Shown here one piece after another: positions 11,617-21,410 of a stretch of 64,000 nucleotides of DNA; the stretch's first letter is position 1; every line of letters starts with the position of its first letter. Where the stretch lies: assembly GCF_018991925.1 (NCBI RefSeq), contig NW_024756966.1:930001-994000 (forward strand). The letters run 5' to 3'. The notes beneath the pieces are model-generated. The model searched no databases, was not told the origin of the DNA, and saw nothing but the letters and a program-made list of their open reading frames with translations. Position numbers and translations under genes: made by a program. This DNA comes from Homarus americanus (taxonomy: Eukaryota; Arthropoda; Malacostraca; Decapoda; Nephropidae).

Positions 11617-12025
11617 ATCACTCACTAATACGTACCACAACTTATATATAAATAAAAAAAATGACCAATTTATCTAGATTTCAACATATCAACCACCTAC
11701 TGTAGATTTATTCACTGATCAAATATCCTGAGAGCAAATATTTCACTTAACTCAGGTGACCTTTGATAATCACACACTACCTATCTCTGGCGAATAAATT
11801 AGTGGCAGGTGAGATTACTTTTGATATACCTACCTGTGTAATTCACCTTTTAAAAAACTATTAAAACAATCACTGAGAAGGAACGCTGGTTTAGTCCTGT
11901 GAGAGAAAATACTAAACCAAATTCGAGGTTTTATTTTGTTTTTGTTTTATTTTAGTTTATTTGTGTTTTTTTTTCTTGTATTTTTTTCGTGTGTGTTTTT
12001 TTATCTCTATTTCTTGTGTGTCTTT

Positions 12026-12093
12026 GTTTGACTCTCTCTCTCTCTCTCTCTCCCTCCATTATTCTATTACTACCATGCCTACAATTACTATAG

Positions 12094-12130
<37 letters not shown>
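12026..12130. repeat. CT run and CA run
   Basis: TC dinucleotides at about 12031-12052 and CA dinucleotides at 12097-12130. Confidence 0.95.
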
Positions 12131-12132
<2 letters not shown>

Positions 12133-12159
12133 AAGACCTACACTAAAACGAGTGTGGGA

Positions 12160-12365
12160 AAAACATGGTAGCCGATATAAAAGGAATAATCGGATAATGA
12201 CTCTATTATCATCGGGTTAATTATATCGGCACTGACCTTACGGCGACTTTACTTTGAGAGCCGACAACCGGAACAGGAATTGGCCGGTAATGTAGCCGGT
12301 ATAATTCACAGTGAGGAGGGGGGTGGGGGGTGTCGGCAGCGGTATACGGTCGGTAATCAGTTATG
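12160..12365. repeat. GCCGATATAA cluster with perfect-armed hairpin
   Basis: GCCGATATAA at 12172-12181 faces TTATATCGGC at 12222-12231, and the inner GATAAT/ATTATC words also pair, giving an interrupted stem. Downstream, GGCCGGTAAT, AGCCGGTATAATT and GGTCGGTAATC repeat the same core. It is either an old tandem repeat in both orientations or a small inverted-repeat element. Confidence 0.5.
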
Positions 12366-12519
12366 CTATTGTTTGTCTGTGGGGGGGGGAGGGGGGGGGG
12401 CACTATAAGCTCAGTTCAGTACACGTCCCTAAGGGCTTCTGGGGGAGAGAGTTGTATGTACGTGTGTTGTAGTTTGATGTTGTAATTTATTAGTGTTGTT
12501 GTTATTTTGTTTACGAGTC

Positions 12520-12564
<45 letters not shown>
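12520..12564. repeat. ATT trinucleotide microsatellite
   Basis: About 15 clean TTA units, continuing into GTT-rich DNA. Confidence 0.96.
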
Positions 12565-12614
12565 GTTGTTTATTGTTGTTGTTGTTATATCTATTATTGA
12601 GTGCTATACGTTCT

Positions 12615-12790
12615 TAACTACCTGCAATACGTCCATAATACCTGTAATACGATCCATAACGCCTGTAATACGTCCATAACACCTGCAAATACGTCCATAA
12701 CGCCTGTAATACGTACATAACACCTGCAGATACGTTCATAAAACACGTGTAATTTCCCCTGAAATCTTGTAATACGCTCAAAACATGTCT
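12615..12790. repeat. 20-21-bp minisatellite CCTGTAATACGTCCATAAC
   Basis: CCTG starts at 12621, 12641, 12662, 12682, 12702 and 12723, giving a period of 20-21 bases. Two variants (CCTGCAA and CCTGTAA) are mixed. Later copies to 12850 are decayed. Confidence 0.88.
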
Positions 12791-12949
12791 ACAGCATATC
12801 AGTAACGCGTATATACCCTGTTCTCAATACGCCTGTAGTAGTTTCGTAATACGCCCCCCCCCTCCCCAATCAGGGGTTATTACGGGTGCAGTACGTCAAT
12901 GCACTCAAGAACACAGTGAATACGACGGAAATACTGAAATACACTGTTC

Positions 12950-13045
12950 CTCGGGGCGTGGTGGTGGGGGTGAGGGTTGGAGGGAGTGGGGGTGAGGGGG
13001 TAAGAGGGAGGGAGTGGGGTGAGGGAGAGTTTGAGGGGTGTGTGT
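12950..13045. repeat. G-rich GGGTGAGG tract
   Basis: GTGGGGGTGAGG-type phrases with GGG runs at short spacing, so G-quadruplex potential on the + strand. Confidence 0.75.
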
Positions 13046-13142
13046 GTGTATACAAAACAATTCTTTGGTGTTTTTATCATGCGTCGTGTACTGTACTGTA
13101 TGTAAATATGTTTGCGTGCATTTTGATTTATTGGACGCATAA

Positions 13143-13148
<6 letters not shown>

Positions 13149-13188
<40 letters not shown>

Positions 13189-13640
13189 ATCCACATTAAC
13201 ACCTTTCCTTTTCCTTTCCACTTTTCCTTCTCCGTTCTCCGGTTCTCATCCATCACCACCTTCCTTCCCTCTTCCAATTTTTACTCATTTATCAGTCTTT
13301 CTCCTCTTCCTCTCTCTCTACCCTTCTCATCTCTCTCAGCACACCTCCTTCCTTACTTTCTTCTCCTCACCTCTTCTACCTTCCCTCTCCTCCCATTCCT
13401 TCTCCTGTCACCCCCCAACCCTTCAACTCCCCCTTCACCCAAGATAACCTCCATCCTCTCCCTTCCCTTCCCCTCCCTCATACCTCTACATAACTCCCCC
13501 CCTCCTTTTTCCACCCCTCACATCCCTACATAACATTCACTCTCCCCTTCCTCCTCCCTCAACATAACCTACCCTTCCTCCCTTCCCCTACATAAGCCTC
13601 CACCCTCCCTCCACGCCACTCCCCTCCACCCCCCCCCCCG
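13149..13640. repeat. GT run followed by polypyrimidine tract
   Basis: GT dinucleotides at 13149-13186, then C/T-rich DNA from about 13200 to 13640 ending in a C-run at about 13629-13639. Confidence 0.92.
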
Positions 13641-13712
13641 TCGCGTTCACCCAGCATGTGTTCGCCAAATTTTATGGATGTGTCCAGTAGAACGTCGTGA
13701 GCTAGACACATT

Positions 13713-13780
13713 CTCCCTCACCAACACTCCTCCCTCACCAACACTCCTCCCTCACCAACACTCCTCCCTCACCAACATTC
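13713..13780. repeat. 17-bp minisatellite CTCCCTCACCAACACTC
   Basis: Four copies starting at 13713, 13730, 13747 and 13764, nearly identical. Confidence 0.93.
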
Positions 13781-13917
13781 ACCGCCAAACCTCGTAATTG
13801 TCATTCCTCTCCTCACTCACATTCTCACCTGTGTGTTGGTCTTTCGTCTTTTGTGTGAATGTTTGAATGATGTGAGGTGTTGTGTGGGTTGTTGTTATTA
13901 TTGATATTGTTGTTAGT

Positions 13918-13919
13918 AT

Positions 13920-13953
<34 letters not shown>

Positions 13954-13992
13954 CATAATAGTAGTAGTAGTAGTCATAATAGTAGTAGTAGT
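13918..13992. repeat. AGT trinucleotide microsatellite
   Basis: AGT units interrupted twice by CATA, at about 13954 and 13975. The Ser run is a by-product. Confidence 0.95.
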
Positions 13993-14160
13993 AATCGTTG
14001 TTTTTATTATTATTATATCAGTTTTTTATTACATTTCATATCTGTGAATGAAGACCATCTGAGGCAGGAACTATCCACACTCAGGTCTCCTTAATGCTTG
14101 TGACAGTGTGGACGTGAATTACAATTATGGAGCTAAGCTGAAATATTAATAAACTTAAAA

Positions 14161-14460
14161 ACTGATATATAGTTTGTTGAATGTTGATGTATTTTTAATG
14201 AGGACCACGTTAGGTATTTGGGTGGGGTGGGGGATCGAACCATTGTACTGTAATGATTAGGTTGATATCAATTTGCATCTAAGGTATTAATATTTTAAAG
14301 GGTTTATTTTCTTGGTTAAGTGAAGCAGAAAATGATATAAAACTTGTTGAATTTATCTGATTTATTTATATACGTGTGTGGGGGGGCATTAGAGAGGGAT
14401 CGAACCAAGGTTGTACTTTTGGGGAGTAATTCTTGCAGCTGAGCCATGGTTGATTTTATC
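14161..14460 (-). repeat. Tandem pair of tRNA-like (SINE-like) units
   Basis: Two diverged copies start about 14161 and 14331 (GATATA, CTTGTTGAAT in the same order) and each carries GGGATCGAACC, at 14231-14241 and 14396-14406. On the - strand this reads GGTTCGATCCC, an exact match to the Pol III B box GGTTCGANNCC. In the second copy TGGCTCAGCTG at 14436-14446 fits the A box, 40 bases from the B box, as in tRNA. The acceptor and T stems do not pair, so it is not a functional tRNA. A decayed tRNA-derived SINE or tRNA pseudogene pair is the best reading. Confidence 0.5.
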
Positions 14461-14489
14461 AAGTTTTTTATTTATCTACGAGTGTTGTG

Positions 14490-14490
<1 letters not shown>

Positions 14491-14526
<36 letters not shown>

Positions 14527-14635
14527 GCTACTGTAAGAAATTTAATATAATCTCATCTACGTCGATATTCAATAATAATAATAAAGTTAATATGGCGAGG
14601 TGCCGAGTGATGCCACAGGATAATTACTGTATTTA

Positions 14636-14675
<40 letters not shown>

Positions 14676-14736
14676 GCAACTGGTTCCTCTTCACTCTAAC
14701 CTAACCTAACCTCACCTAACCTCACCTAACCTTACA
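14491..14736. repeat. CT run, GA run and interstitial TTAGG patch
   Basis: TC at 14491-14523, GA at 14639-14672, then AACCT/CACCT pentamers at 14696-14736 (TTAGG on the - strand). Confidence 0.9.
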
Positions 14737-14809
14737 ACAAGCGCCATCTGTTACTCCACTATTTTGTGTTACCTCTGAATACTATGATTTTATCCCGAGT
14801 CTATATATT

Positions 14810-15125
14810 AACATGTGGTTGTGATTGATGTGATTGTTGTTGTTTACATATTGACAGGTGTTTACAGGTGATTTTGTGGTTTATGTATTATGTTGTTTTT
14901 CTTGTGATTGTTTTTGTTTTATTGCTTTCGTTATTTTTTATGTTGTTTTTGTCGTTATTTGTTATTTTGTTGATTTTGTTATTGTTGTTTTCGTTGTATA
15001 TTAATTTTACTTTTGTTTATTTGTTTTGCATCTTTGTTTTGTTGCAATTAATATATATTTTTTTCATTATTATAGTTATTTTATTTTAGTTGATATTGTT
15101 TTTATTATTATTTTTATTAGACACT
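14810..15125. repeat. T-rich GTT/ATT tract
   Basis: Highly T-biased + strand with TTGTTTTT and TTATT words. The Leu/Phe frame from 14868 is a translation of it. Confidence 0.7.
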
Positions 15126-15246
15126 TTTCATATTGTAAGATAAGTTCACCTGTATAAGTTACCTGTTAATTCATTTATAATATGGCCATAGGTTGAGGAA
15201 GTAACCTAGTGATTTGAGGGAAGAGAAGGAGGAAGTGAGGGTAATT

Positions 15247-15259
15247 AGGTCAAAGGTCA
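15247..15259 (+). promoter_or_regulatory. Perfect DR1 nuclear-receptor element
   Basis: AGGTCA, one A, AGGTCA. DR1 is the preferred site of HNF4, RXR/USP homodimers and COUP-TF/Seven-up receptors. The same 15-mer TTAGGTCAAAGGTCA occurs again at 39909-39923. No gene is adjacent in the window, so a regulatory role is only inferred. Confidence 0.4.
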
Positions 15260-15329
15260 CTGTTGTATAGCCAGTCTAGGGATATTTTCTGAGAATTTCC
15301 CTATTGATATTCTGGTTGGTCACTGTTCG

Positions 15330-15625
15330 GGTGGTTAGGTTAGCGGAGGGTGAAGGGATAGGGGCTAGAAGGGGAGGGAGAGGGGGATAGTAAGGGAGGG
15401 TGACTGGTCTTACGCATGAATTGAATTTTTGTATATTGTTCCTGGCAGTAGCTAGTTTATTGTGCACCCCCATACTTATCCTGTGAGGGGTAGCGCAAAA
15501 GAGACTACGCTTCATGAGTCTGGTAGAGAGGAGGTAGGGAGGTAAGAGGGAGAGAGAGGTAGGGAGGTAAGGGGTAGGGAGGAAGGGAGTTTAGGGAAGG
15601 TAAGGAGGTAAGGGGTAGAATAATA
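15330..15625. repeat. Purine-rich GGTAGGGAGGTAAG repeats
   Basis: GGGAGGTAAGGGGTAGGGAGG phrases recur from about 15525 to 15620. G/A-rich DNA with a mixed patch at 15405-15510. Confidence 0.7.
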
Positions 15626-15789
15626 TGTTGATCACCTGTACTGATCACACCTGTATCCCCCCCCTCCCCCACTACAGGAGGTGCACGCTGATTGGCTGTT
15701 TCAGTTGCCTTTATAAATGATTGTTTTTGTTATTTGTGTTTTTAAGGGGGAGGGGGTACCTAGCATCGTGCACTTGTAGGCTAATGAAA

Positions 15790-15922
15790 CACACACACAC
15801 ACACACACACAAGTTTATACTGGTATGCAAGTTTTCATTATGTGACACGTGTCTGTTGCTATACACGCACACACACACACTTCACACATGCACACACTTC
15901 ACACACGCACACACACACACTT
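15790..15922. repeat. CA repeats in three blocks
   Basis: CA at 15790-15811, then CACGCACACACACTTCACACATG units at 15864-15922 that form a short 20-22-bp tandem repeat. Confidence 0.88.
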
Positions 15923-16099
15923 CATATGTAAATGAGTGTGCTGACACGTGCACACTTACCTCATGTGTACAGTGTGGGAAAAGTTGTACACTGGTTTTAT
16001 GTTCACTTTCATAATGTGTATACGTGCATGACGTTATGTACACCCTTATTAGTGATGTGTACAGGTGTGGGAAGTAAGAATACATGTACAGGTGTGTTG

Positions 16100-16101
<2 letters not shown>

Positions 16102-16139
<38 letters not shown>
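16102..16139. repeat. CT dinucleotide run
   Basis: Clean TC run, no interruption. Confidence 0.97.
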
Positions 16140-16144
<5 letters not shown>

Positions 16145-16349
16145 TCTTGTATCCACCTCTTTATCACCTAATACCCTTCTCCCTATTACCTAGTACCTAC
16201 ACTATCTACCTATCACCTTCCACATAGCACACCTATCGCCTCCATCTGACCAGCTATAGGGATGACTAGTCTTCCCGCTCGTCCTCTCGCTGGTATTGGT
16301 GCCAAGGTGACCCTAACTCGTAAAAATTATCCGAGCGGGGCATAAAAAA

Positions 16350-16550
16350 TTCACCTCTGATTGGTCGATTTCAGGCCCATATGGTTAGTTTGTAATGCTC
16401 TCTGAGTGGCTTAAAACTATCCTCTCTGATTGGTCAATTTAATGCCGACATATTATCTGTACAAATGTTCTCTGAGTGGCCCATTAAAAAAAAACACGTT
16501 CTGATTGGTCGATTCCAGGCCCAGAGTATTGACAGTTCAAATGATACACT
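16350..16550. repeat. 70-bp tandem repeat carrying inverted CCAAT boxes
   Basis: CTGATTGGTC is at 16357-16366, 16426-16435 and 16501-16510. Between them TCTGAGTGGC recurs at 16401 and 16471, and CAGGCCCA follows the first and third copies. ATTGG is the reverse of CCAAT, the NF-Y core. The period is 69-75 bases. The repeat is clear; binding is not shown. Confidence 0.75.
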
Positions 16551-17335
16551 CAGAATAACCTTAAAAATAAATAAATAAATAAAAAATACTAACTTTAAAA
16601 AATAAAATCCCATCCCTAAGAAAATCCCAGAAGAGAAAAGAAAATGACAATAAACAAAAGAACTCGACTACAAAAAACCTACAGAGGACCACCATCAATT
16701 GCACGATTGCACTTCAACACGACACTACACACCTCCCTCCTCTTATCAGCCATCTACCTCACCTCCCTCCCACCTCTCCTCCCTCCCTCCCACCTCACCC
16801 CCCTCCCTTCCCCCTCACCCCCCTCTCCTTACCCCCTCCCCCCTCACTCTCTGTTGTAGCGTCAATTATTATGCCTTCCCTTTCTCACTTCTTATACACC
16901 TGTTAATGTCTGTCTGTATGTTCATTAGGAAATAATTTATACCGATGAATCATCAGCCTTAAATATACCAACGTTGCCTTCCTGATCTAACTGATGGATG
17001 ATAAGTTTGGTAAGGGAGGGATATATATTTTTATTCCCAGTACAAGTGAAGATAATCAGTCAATAGTTCTTGTTCATCCTGGATTGAGTAAAAAATAATT
17101 CTACCTTTCTGATTTAAATTCGTAATCATCACCTTTTCTTCCTATTCCCTTGTTTATTACGTTTATGCCTCTTCTTCTCTTTCTTATTTATGCTTTGAGT
17201 CTACTTATAATTCATGTATTAATAGTAAAGTTATATAATGTGTTCTGTGTCGTGGTATATCGTGGTCAGGTAGGCTGTAAATTAAGGCGGACTCATTAAC
17301 AAGTCCAGGTGGATATATGTTATGTTATTCACGTC
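16551..17335. other. Mostly unique sequence with one C-rich block
   Basis: C/T-rich DNA at about 16735-16855 and AT-rich unique DNA elsewhere. No gene, RNA or transposon end recognised. Confidence 0.5.
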
Positions 17336-17545
17336 AGCCCTTGAACATCGGAGCCCTTAATTGTCATGTGGTGTAACTTATTTACGTCTTCCCTTATTTG
17401 GGGAGCCCTTATTTTAAGTGGATTATTCAGAGCCCTTATTATATCTGGTATGTCTTATATCAGCCCTTAACAGCCCTTATATCAGCCCTTGTGGCATCTT
17501 AGTTATTCTATCCACACCAGCCCTTAGCATAGAGCCCTTATCATG
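17336..17545 (+). repeat. Cluster of nine AGCCCTT words
   Basis: AGCCCTT starts at 17336, 17352, 17404, 17431, 17462, 17472, 17484, 17519 and 17533, all on the + strand, with near matches nearby. Spacing is irregular (10-52 bases), so it is a decayed tandem repeat or a motif cluster. The reverse word occurs in another cluster at 23236-23390. Confidence 0.75.
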
Positions 17546-17738
17546 AGGGCCCCCACCGAGCCCTCACTAAGGTCCCCCTAACTCAGTCTCTTATCACACC
17601 TAATGGTTAATATTGTCATGTGTATTCAATTATGATTAACTGAGTCTATTTGTTCCTTCAGTAAACACTAAGTTAACGGCGGCTCTCAGTGTCCTGTTTG
17701 GTGTTTATCCCTCCCCTAGTAATGGTGGCGTGGTAGTT

Positions 17739-17741
17739 GTC

Positions 17742-17795
<54 letters not shown>

Positions 17796-17804
17796 CGTCC
17801 GTCC
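17739..17804. repeat. TCTG microsatellite switching to TCCG
   Basis: About 13 TCTG units then three TCCG units, a clean transition produced by one point change being copied. Confidence 0.97.
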
Positions 17805-18365
17805 AATCTGTTTCATATTGAGAACATAAAAAAACATTTCCAATTTCTTAATATAAGTTCGTATGCAAATTAAGCCAGGTGATCAAGCCTTGATTTACCT
17901 AGCGCTAATAAGGAGACGCATGATAGTGTTTTTCCAGGTGAGGGATGACCAGGTAGGAGGCTAATATAAGTAGTGATGATTAAGATGCTATTAATTACCA
18001 TCAATAATATAAGGTGTTTGATATATTAAAGGTATTTGAGGTAATATAGATAAATTCTTATAATATGGTAATAGGAATGAGTATGTTGATATGTAATATA
18101 CTTATAGTGGGGGTATATTGTTAATGTAATATAGGCAGTTTGGATATATTATGGTGTAAATATTGTGTAGAGTCGTTAGCATAATGAGACAGCGGTACAA
18201 ATTACGTCCAGACACACACACAGACACACAGACCACCGCATACAGCCCCCCCCTCCCTCCCCTCCCCCCTCCCTTCCCTCCCCACACCAGCCAGAACACA
18301 TCATAAGCTCCCAGAAAAACTCCGCGCACAAATCGGCATGTCAGGACGGAGCCACCAGCAGGCAG
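17805..18365. other. Unique AT-rich sequence, no gene seen
   Basis: AT-rich DNA, including TATTAAAGGTATTTGAGG-type words, with a C-rich patch at 18245-18285. A weak splice-like CAG|GTGAGG lies at 17935-17943 after a short T run. Confidence 0.5.
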
Positions 18366-18556
18366 GTATAAGTACCGAAACCTCCCCTGCCAGCCCGACA
18401 TGGGTGAGCTTCGTGCCCCCTACGGATTCTGAACCGATAACAGCCGATCCAGGTGCCTTCGTTGACGGTTCGGGATATTACTTATTATCCTCTTTTATTC
18501 TTTTGTTTTGGTTGATTCTAATTCACAGGGGAGGATTCAGGCATTTATACTTACCG
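18366..18556. repeat. Imperfect inverted repeat, about 27-bp arms
   Basis: GGTATAAGTACCGAAACCTC at 18366 continues to CCCTG; its reverse complement resembles CAGGGGAGGATTCAGGCATT at 18528 and onward to ACTTACCG, with a few gaps. Both arms translate outward-in as FRYLYLP and FRHLYLP, a consequence of the DNA likeness. It could be a small terminal-inverted-repeat element about 190 bp long; target duplications were not found. Confidence 0.45.
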
Positions 18557-18789
18557 TAAATAATGTGTTACTGGGGATGGTAGCCTCTGTGATGGTTATA
18601 AATGCCGCTAAATGAGTGGTTAAATGGCATCGGTACTGGTAAATGGCACCTGTGGGTTGGCGTTTGGCATCCATCCTCTGCATATATCGCTAATTTGCAT
18701 ATTTAACTACATCGCCTACCAGCGCTCATTAGATCAGCCTTACAGATTTGGAAGACGTCATTAGAATAACTATGCACTTGACGGATAAG

Positions 18790-19165
18790 TTGTGGTGGTG
18801 AGGGGGTGGTTGGGAAGGATGGTGGTGGGAAAGGGGTGATAGTGGTAGTGAGGAAAGGAGAGTGATCTTGGTGAGGGAGAATGGTGGTGAGAGTGGTGGT
18901 GAAGATAGGGAAAGGTGAGGGGGTGGTGTTGGTGGAAGAGGGAAGAATGGTGGTGGTTATGGTGGTGTACATAGTGTTGGTGGAGTTAGTGGTAATGGTG
19001 GTGATGGTAGGGGGATAATGGTAGCGGTGATGGAGATAGGAATGATAGTTATGGTGGTGTAGTATTGTAATGTTGGTGATAATGATGGAGATGGTATTTG
19101 TGATGGTGTCAGAGTAGTTGTGATGATGTCAGGGATGGTAATAATGGTACTCATGGTGGTTTGGG
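18790..19165. repeat. GGTGGTGA-rich tract
   Basis: GGTGGTGAGG, GATGGTGGT and ATGATGG words recur throughout a G/T/A-biased block; it is a decayed trinucleotide repeat. Confidence 0.75.
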
Positions 19166-19299
19166 TTTCGGAACACCATACTTTTACACCTACATATTCG
19201 AAAACATTTGGGACGTATTTGTTTTTGTCTCTTGCAACAAACACAGACGACAGACACACATACACAAGTAACAAACACAGTTGAAAGGTTAATAAGACT

Positions 19300-19640
19300 A
19301 AATATTTTTGAAGGTTTTTTGTGTTTGTGTTTGTTTATGGCTGTGTTTGTGGCGATGTTTAAATGTTTGTGTCATTGTTTCTCTTAATTGTGATGTGTGG
19401 CTGCTTGTGGCTGTGTATGTCTGTTTGTGACTTGTGTATAGGTGTTTAAATCGTCGTCTTGAGTGTTTATATGTGTTTGTGACAAGGTGCAAAAGGTAAG
19501 ATACAGGTGTGTTAACTTTCCACGCATCACATAAGTCAAAATTTTGATTGGCGTTTGTGACACTTATGGGTGTTTGTGACGGCTTATGGGTGTTTGTGAC
19601 GGCTTATGGGTGTTTGTGACAGGTTATGGGTGGTTGTGAG
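19300..19640. repeat. TGTTTGTG-rich block with 20-bp minisatellite
   Basis: Degenerate GTGTTTGTG words fill 19310-19490. At 19560-19640 a 20-bp unit, TTATGGGTGTTTGTGACGGC, is repeated four times. Confidence 0.82.
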
Positions 19641-19719
19641 TGTGTTTGTGGCTGGGTGGAGGTGTGACTCTGGTGGTGTGCTAACTACCTGCACATCCCC
19701 TAAATCAAGGTGTGAATAT

Positions 19720-19945
19720 TGATGAATGTGACGGGGAGGGGGGTGTCTTACCTGTGTTAGAACCCGTCGCTAATGTGTTGGAGTGGTGGGGGAGGGTGGG
19801 GAAGGGTGAGGAAGGGGAGGGGAGTTGGGGAATTTGTAAGGGAGAGGGTCGGAGGAAGATAGGGGAAGGAAAGGAAGAAGGAAAGGGAAAAAGGGTGAAG
19901 GAGAAGGGGGTGTGGAAGGCAGAAGGGGTTAGATAGGGGGGGGGA
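19720..19945. repeat. Purine-rich tract
   Basis: G/A-rich DNA ending in a G-run at about 19937; the Lys/Glu/Gly frame is low complexity. Confidence 0.75.
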
Positions 19946-20008
19946 AGAAAATTATGAAAAGGAAAATAATTAAATTCTAAGACCCAAAAAGATAGTCATT
20001 AAGTTCAA

Positions 20009-20160
20009 GGTAGTTAATTACTCTATACCTGTTAATTACTCTATACCTGTTAATTACTCTATACCTGTTAATTACTTTATACCTGTTAATTACTCTATAC
20101 CTGTTAATTACTTTATACCTGTTAATTACTCTATACCTGTTAATTACTTTATACCTGCAC
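20009..20160. repeat. 18-bp minisatellite with alternating variants
   Basis: TTAATTACTCTATACCTG and TTAATTACTTTATACCTG occur about eight times. In the later half the CTCT and CTTT forms alternate, so the newest duplication unit was 36 bp. Confidence 0.95.
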
Positions 20161-20237
20161 CTATTAACAACTAACCCCACACCTGTTTTATATGTCTAGT
20201 CATAAGTGGTAATATATTCATGTGTTTTACAACCTTA

Positions 20238-20314
20238 TACTAATAATTCTTTTCTCTATTACAGGTAAGTGATCCAATGTTTTGATTACGTCACAAGTTA
20301 CAGGGAAGGTGAGT
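20238..20314 (+). other. Candidate recursive splice site with RS-exon
   Basis: In order: branch-point match TACTAAT (20238-20244), pyrimidine tract (to 20260), acceptor ACAG (20261-20264) joined directly to donor GTAAGT (20265-20270), then 44 bases on a second strong donor, AAG|GTGAGT (20306-20314). Juxtaposed CAG|GTAAGT behind a pyrimidine tract is the form of ratchet sites in long introns of flies and vertebrates. The 44-base segment has a stop in all three frames, as RS-exons usually do. An ordinary 44-base noncoding exon is the alternative. It would place this window in a long + strand intron. Confidence 0.4.
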
Positions 20315-20438
20315 GTTAATGAGTATTTGTCATAAGTTAATTTTATAAACATCTTGGGTATGAAAGTTTATGTTCCGGATTCACAAAGATTCTGTATGTT
20401 AATTTTTTCTCTTAATTGATGGTAAGAAAATGTAAGTA

Positions 20439-20458
20439 GTTAGGTTAGGTTAGGTTAG
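20439..20458 (+). repeat. Interstitial TTAGG patch
   Basis: Four tandem TTAGG units. Confidence 0.85.
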
Positions 20459-20838
20459 CGTGGTTAATTATAAGGTGAATTAACCTGAAGGGGGCTAAGC
20501 TTCAGGTGATACTGTTATTGAACTGATAAGGGGGAATAATCACTTTAAATAATTAGTTTGTCTCACCTGGGAAGACCGTGGTGGAAGGTGAGACAAGGAT
20601 CAGCTTAATCACGTGTCATTCACTTAAATCATCGTCCTCTTGACCTGACTGATGTATATTTCCCACTCAAGAGGGATTGTTGTTTTATTCCAAGTGCGGT
20701 TAAAGACTGTTAGTGAGTTGTTATTGGCCATTGAGTGTGTTGAGTGCGTTAGTGTGTTGAGTGTGTTGAGTGCGTTGAGTGTCTTGACGGTGTTAAAGGG
20801 TTCAGGGAGAGAAGTCTTGGGTGTATGTTCGCCATGAT
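20459..20838. repeat. Unique sequence with a 9-bp TTGAGTGTG repeat
   Basis: Unique to about 20725. Then TTGAGTG(T/C)G repeats at 20731, 20740, 20757, 20766, 20775 and 20784. Nothing gene-like is seen. Confidence 0.7.
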
Positions 20839-21410
20839 ACGTGCAAACACACCTCTCCCTCTTGTTTTTTCTCCCTTCTCTCCCTCTTCTTTCTTTCTCC
20901 CTTCTCTCCCTCATCCCTCTTCTCTCTTCCACACCCTCTTCTACCTCCTCCTCTCACAAACCCTGCTCTCTCTCTCTCTCTTCCTTCCCCCCACACTCAC
21001 TTCTCTCTCTCTCTCTCTCTACTCTTCCCTGTTCCCCCTCTTTATTCGTCTACCTCCTGTGGTGTCTTATTCTTCCCTTCCCATCCCTACCTCATATCCC
21101 TTTCCAGTTATCCACCCTCCCTTCCTTATTACACCTTTCCTCCCCTCTTCTCCCCTTATCCCTCTTCCTCTCCCTACCCTCTCTTCCTTTTCCTCTTTTC
21201 TCCTTTTCTTATTCCATTCACTTTCCTTCACTCCCCTATACCCTCTCTTTTCCCTCCCTCTCCCCCACTCTCTCCTTTCCCCTAACCCCCTCCTCTCTTT
21301 ACCCCTCCTTCCCTCTCCCCTCTCAACCCTCCCATTCCCCCTTCTCCCCCTCTCACATCAACTCTGTCTTTCCCCTTCCCCTCTCCCCCTATCCTCTGGC
21401 CCTTATAATT
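20839..21410. repeat. Long polypyrimidine tract
   Basis: 570 bases of C and T with few purines, and CT runs near 20968-20980 and 21004-21020. Three overlapping Ser/Leu/Pro frames are artefacts. Confidence 0.92.

Noticed and set aside
14271..18700. Three octamer ATGCAAAT/ATTTGCAT sites (14271, 17863, 18693)
   Set aside because: About two are expected by chance in 64 kb on both strands.
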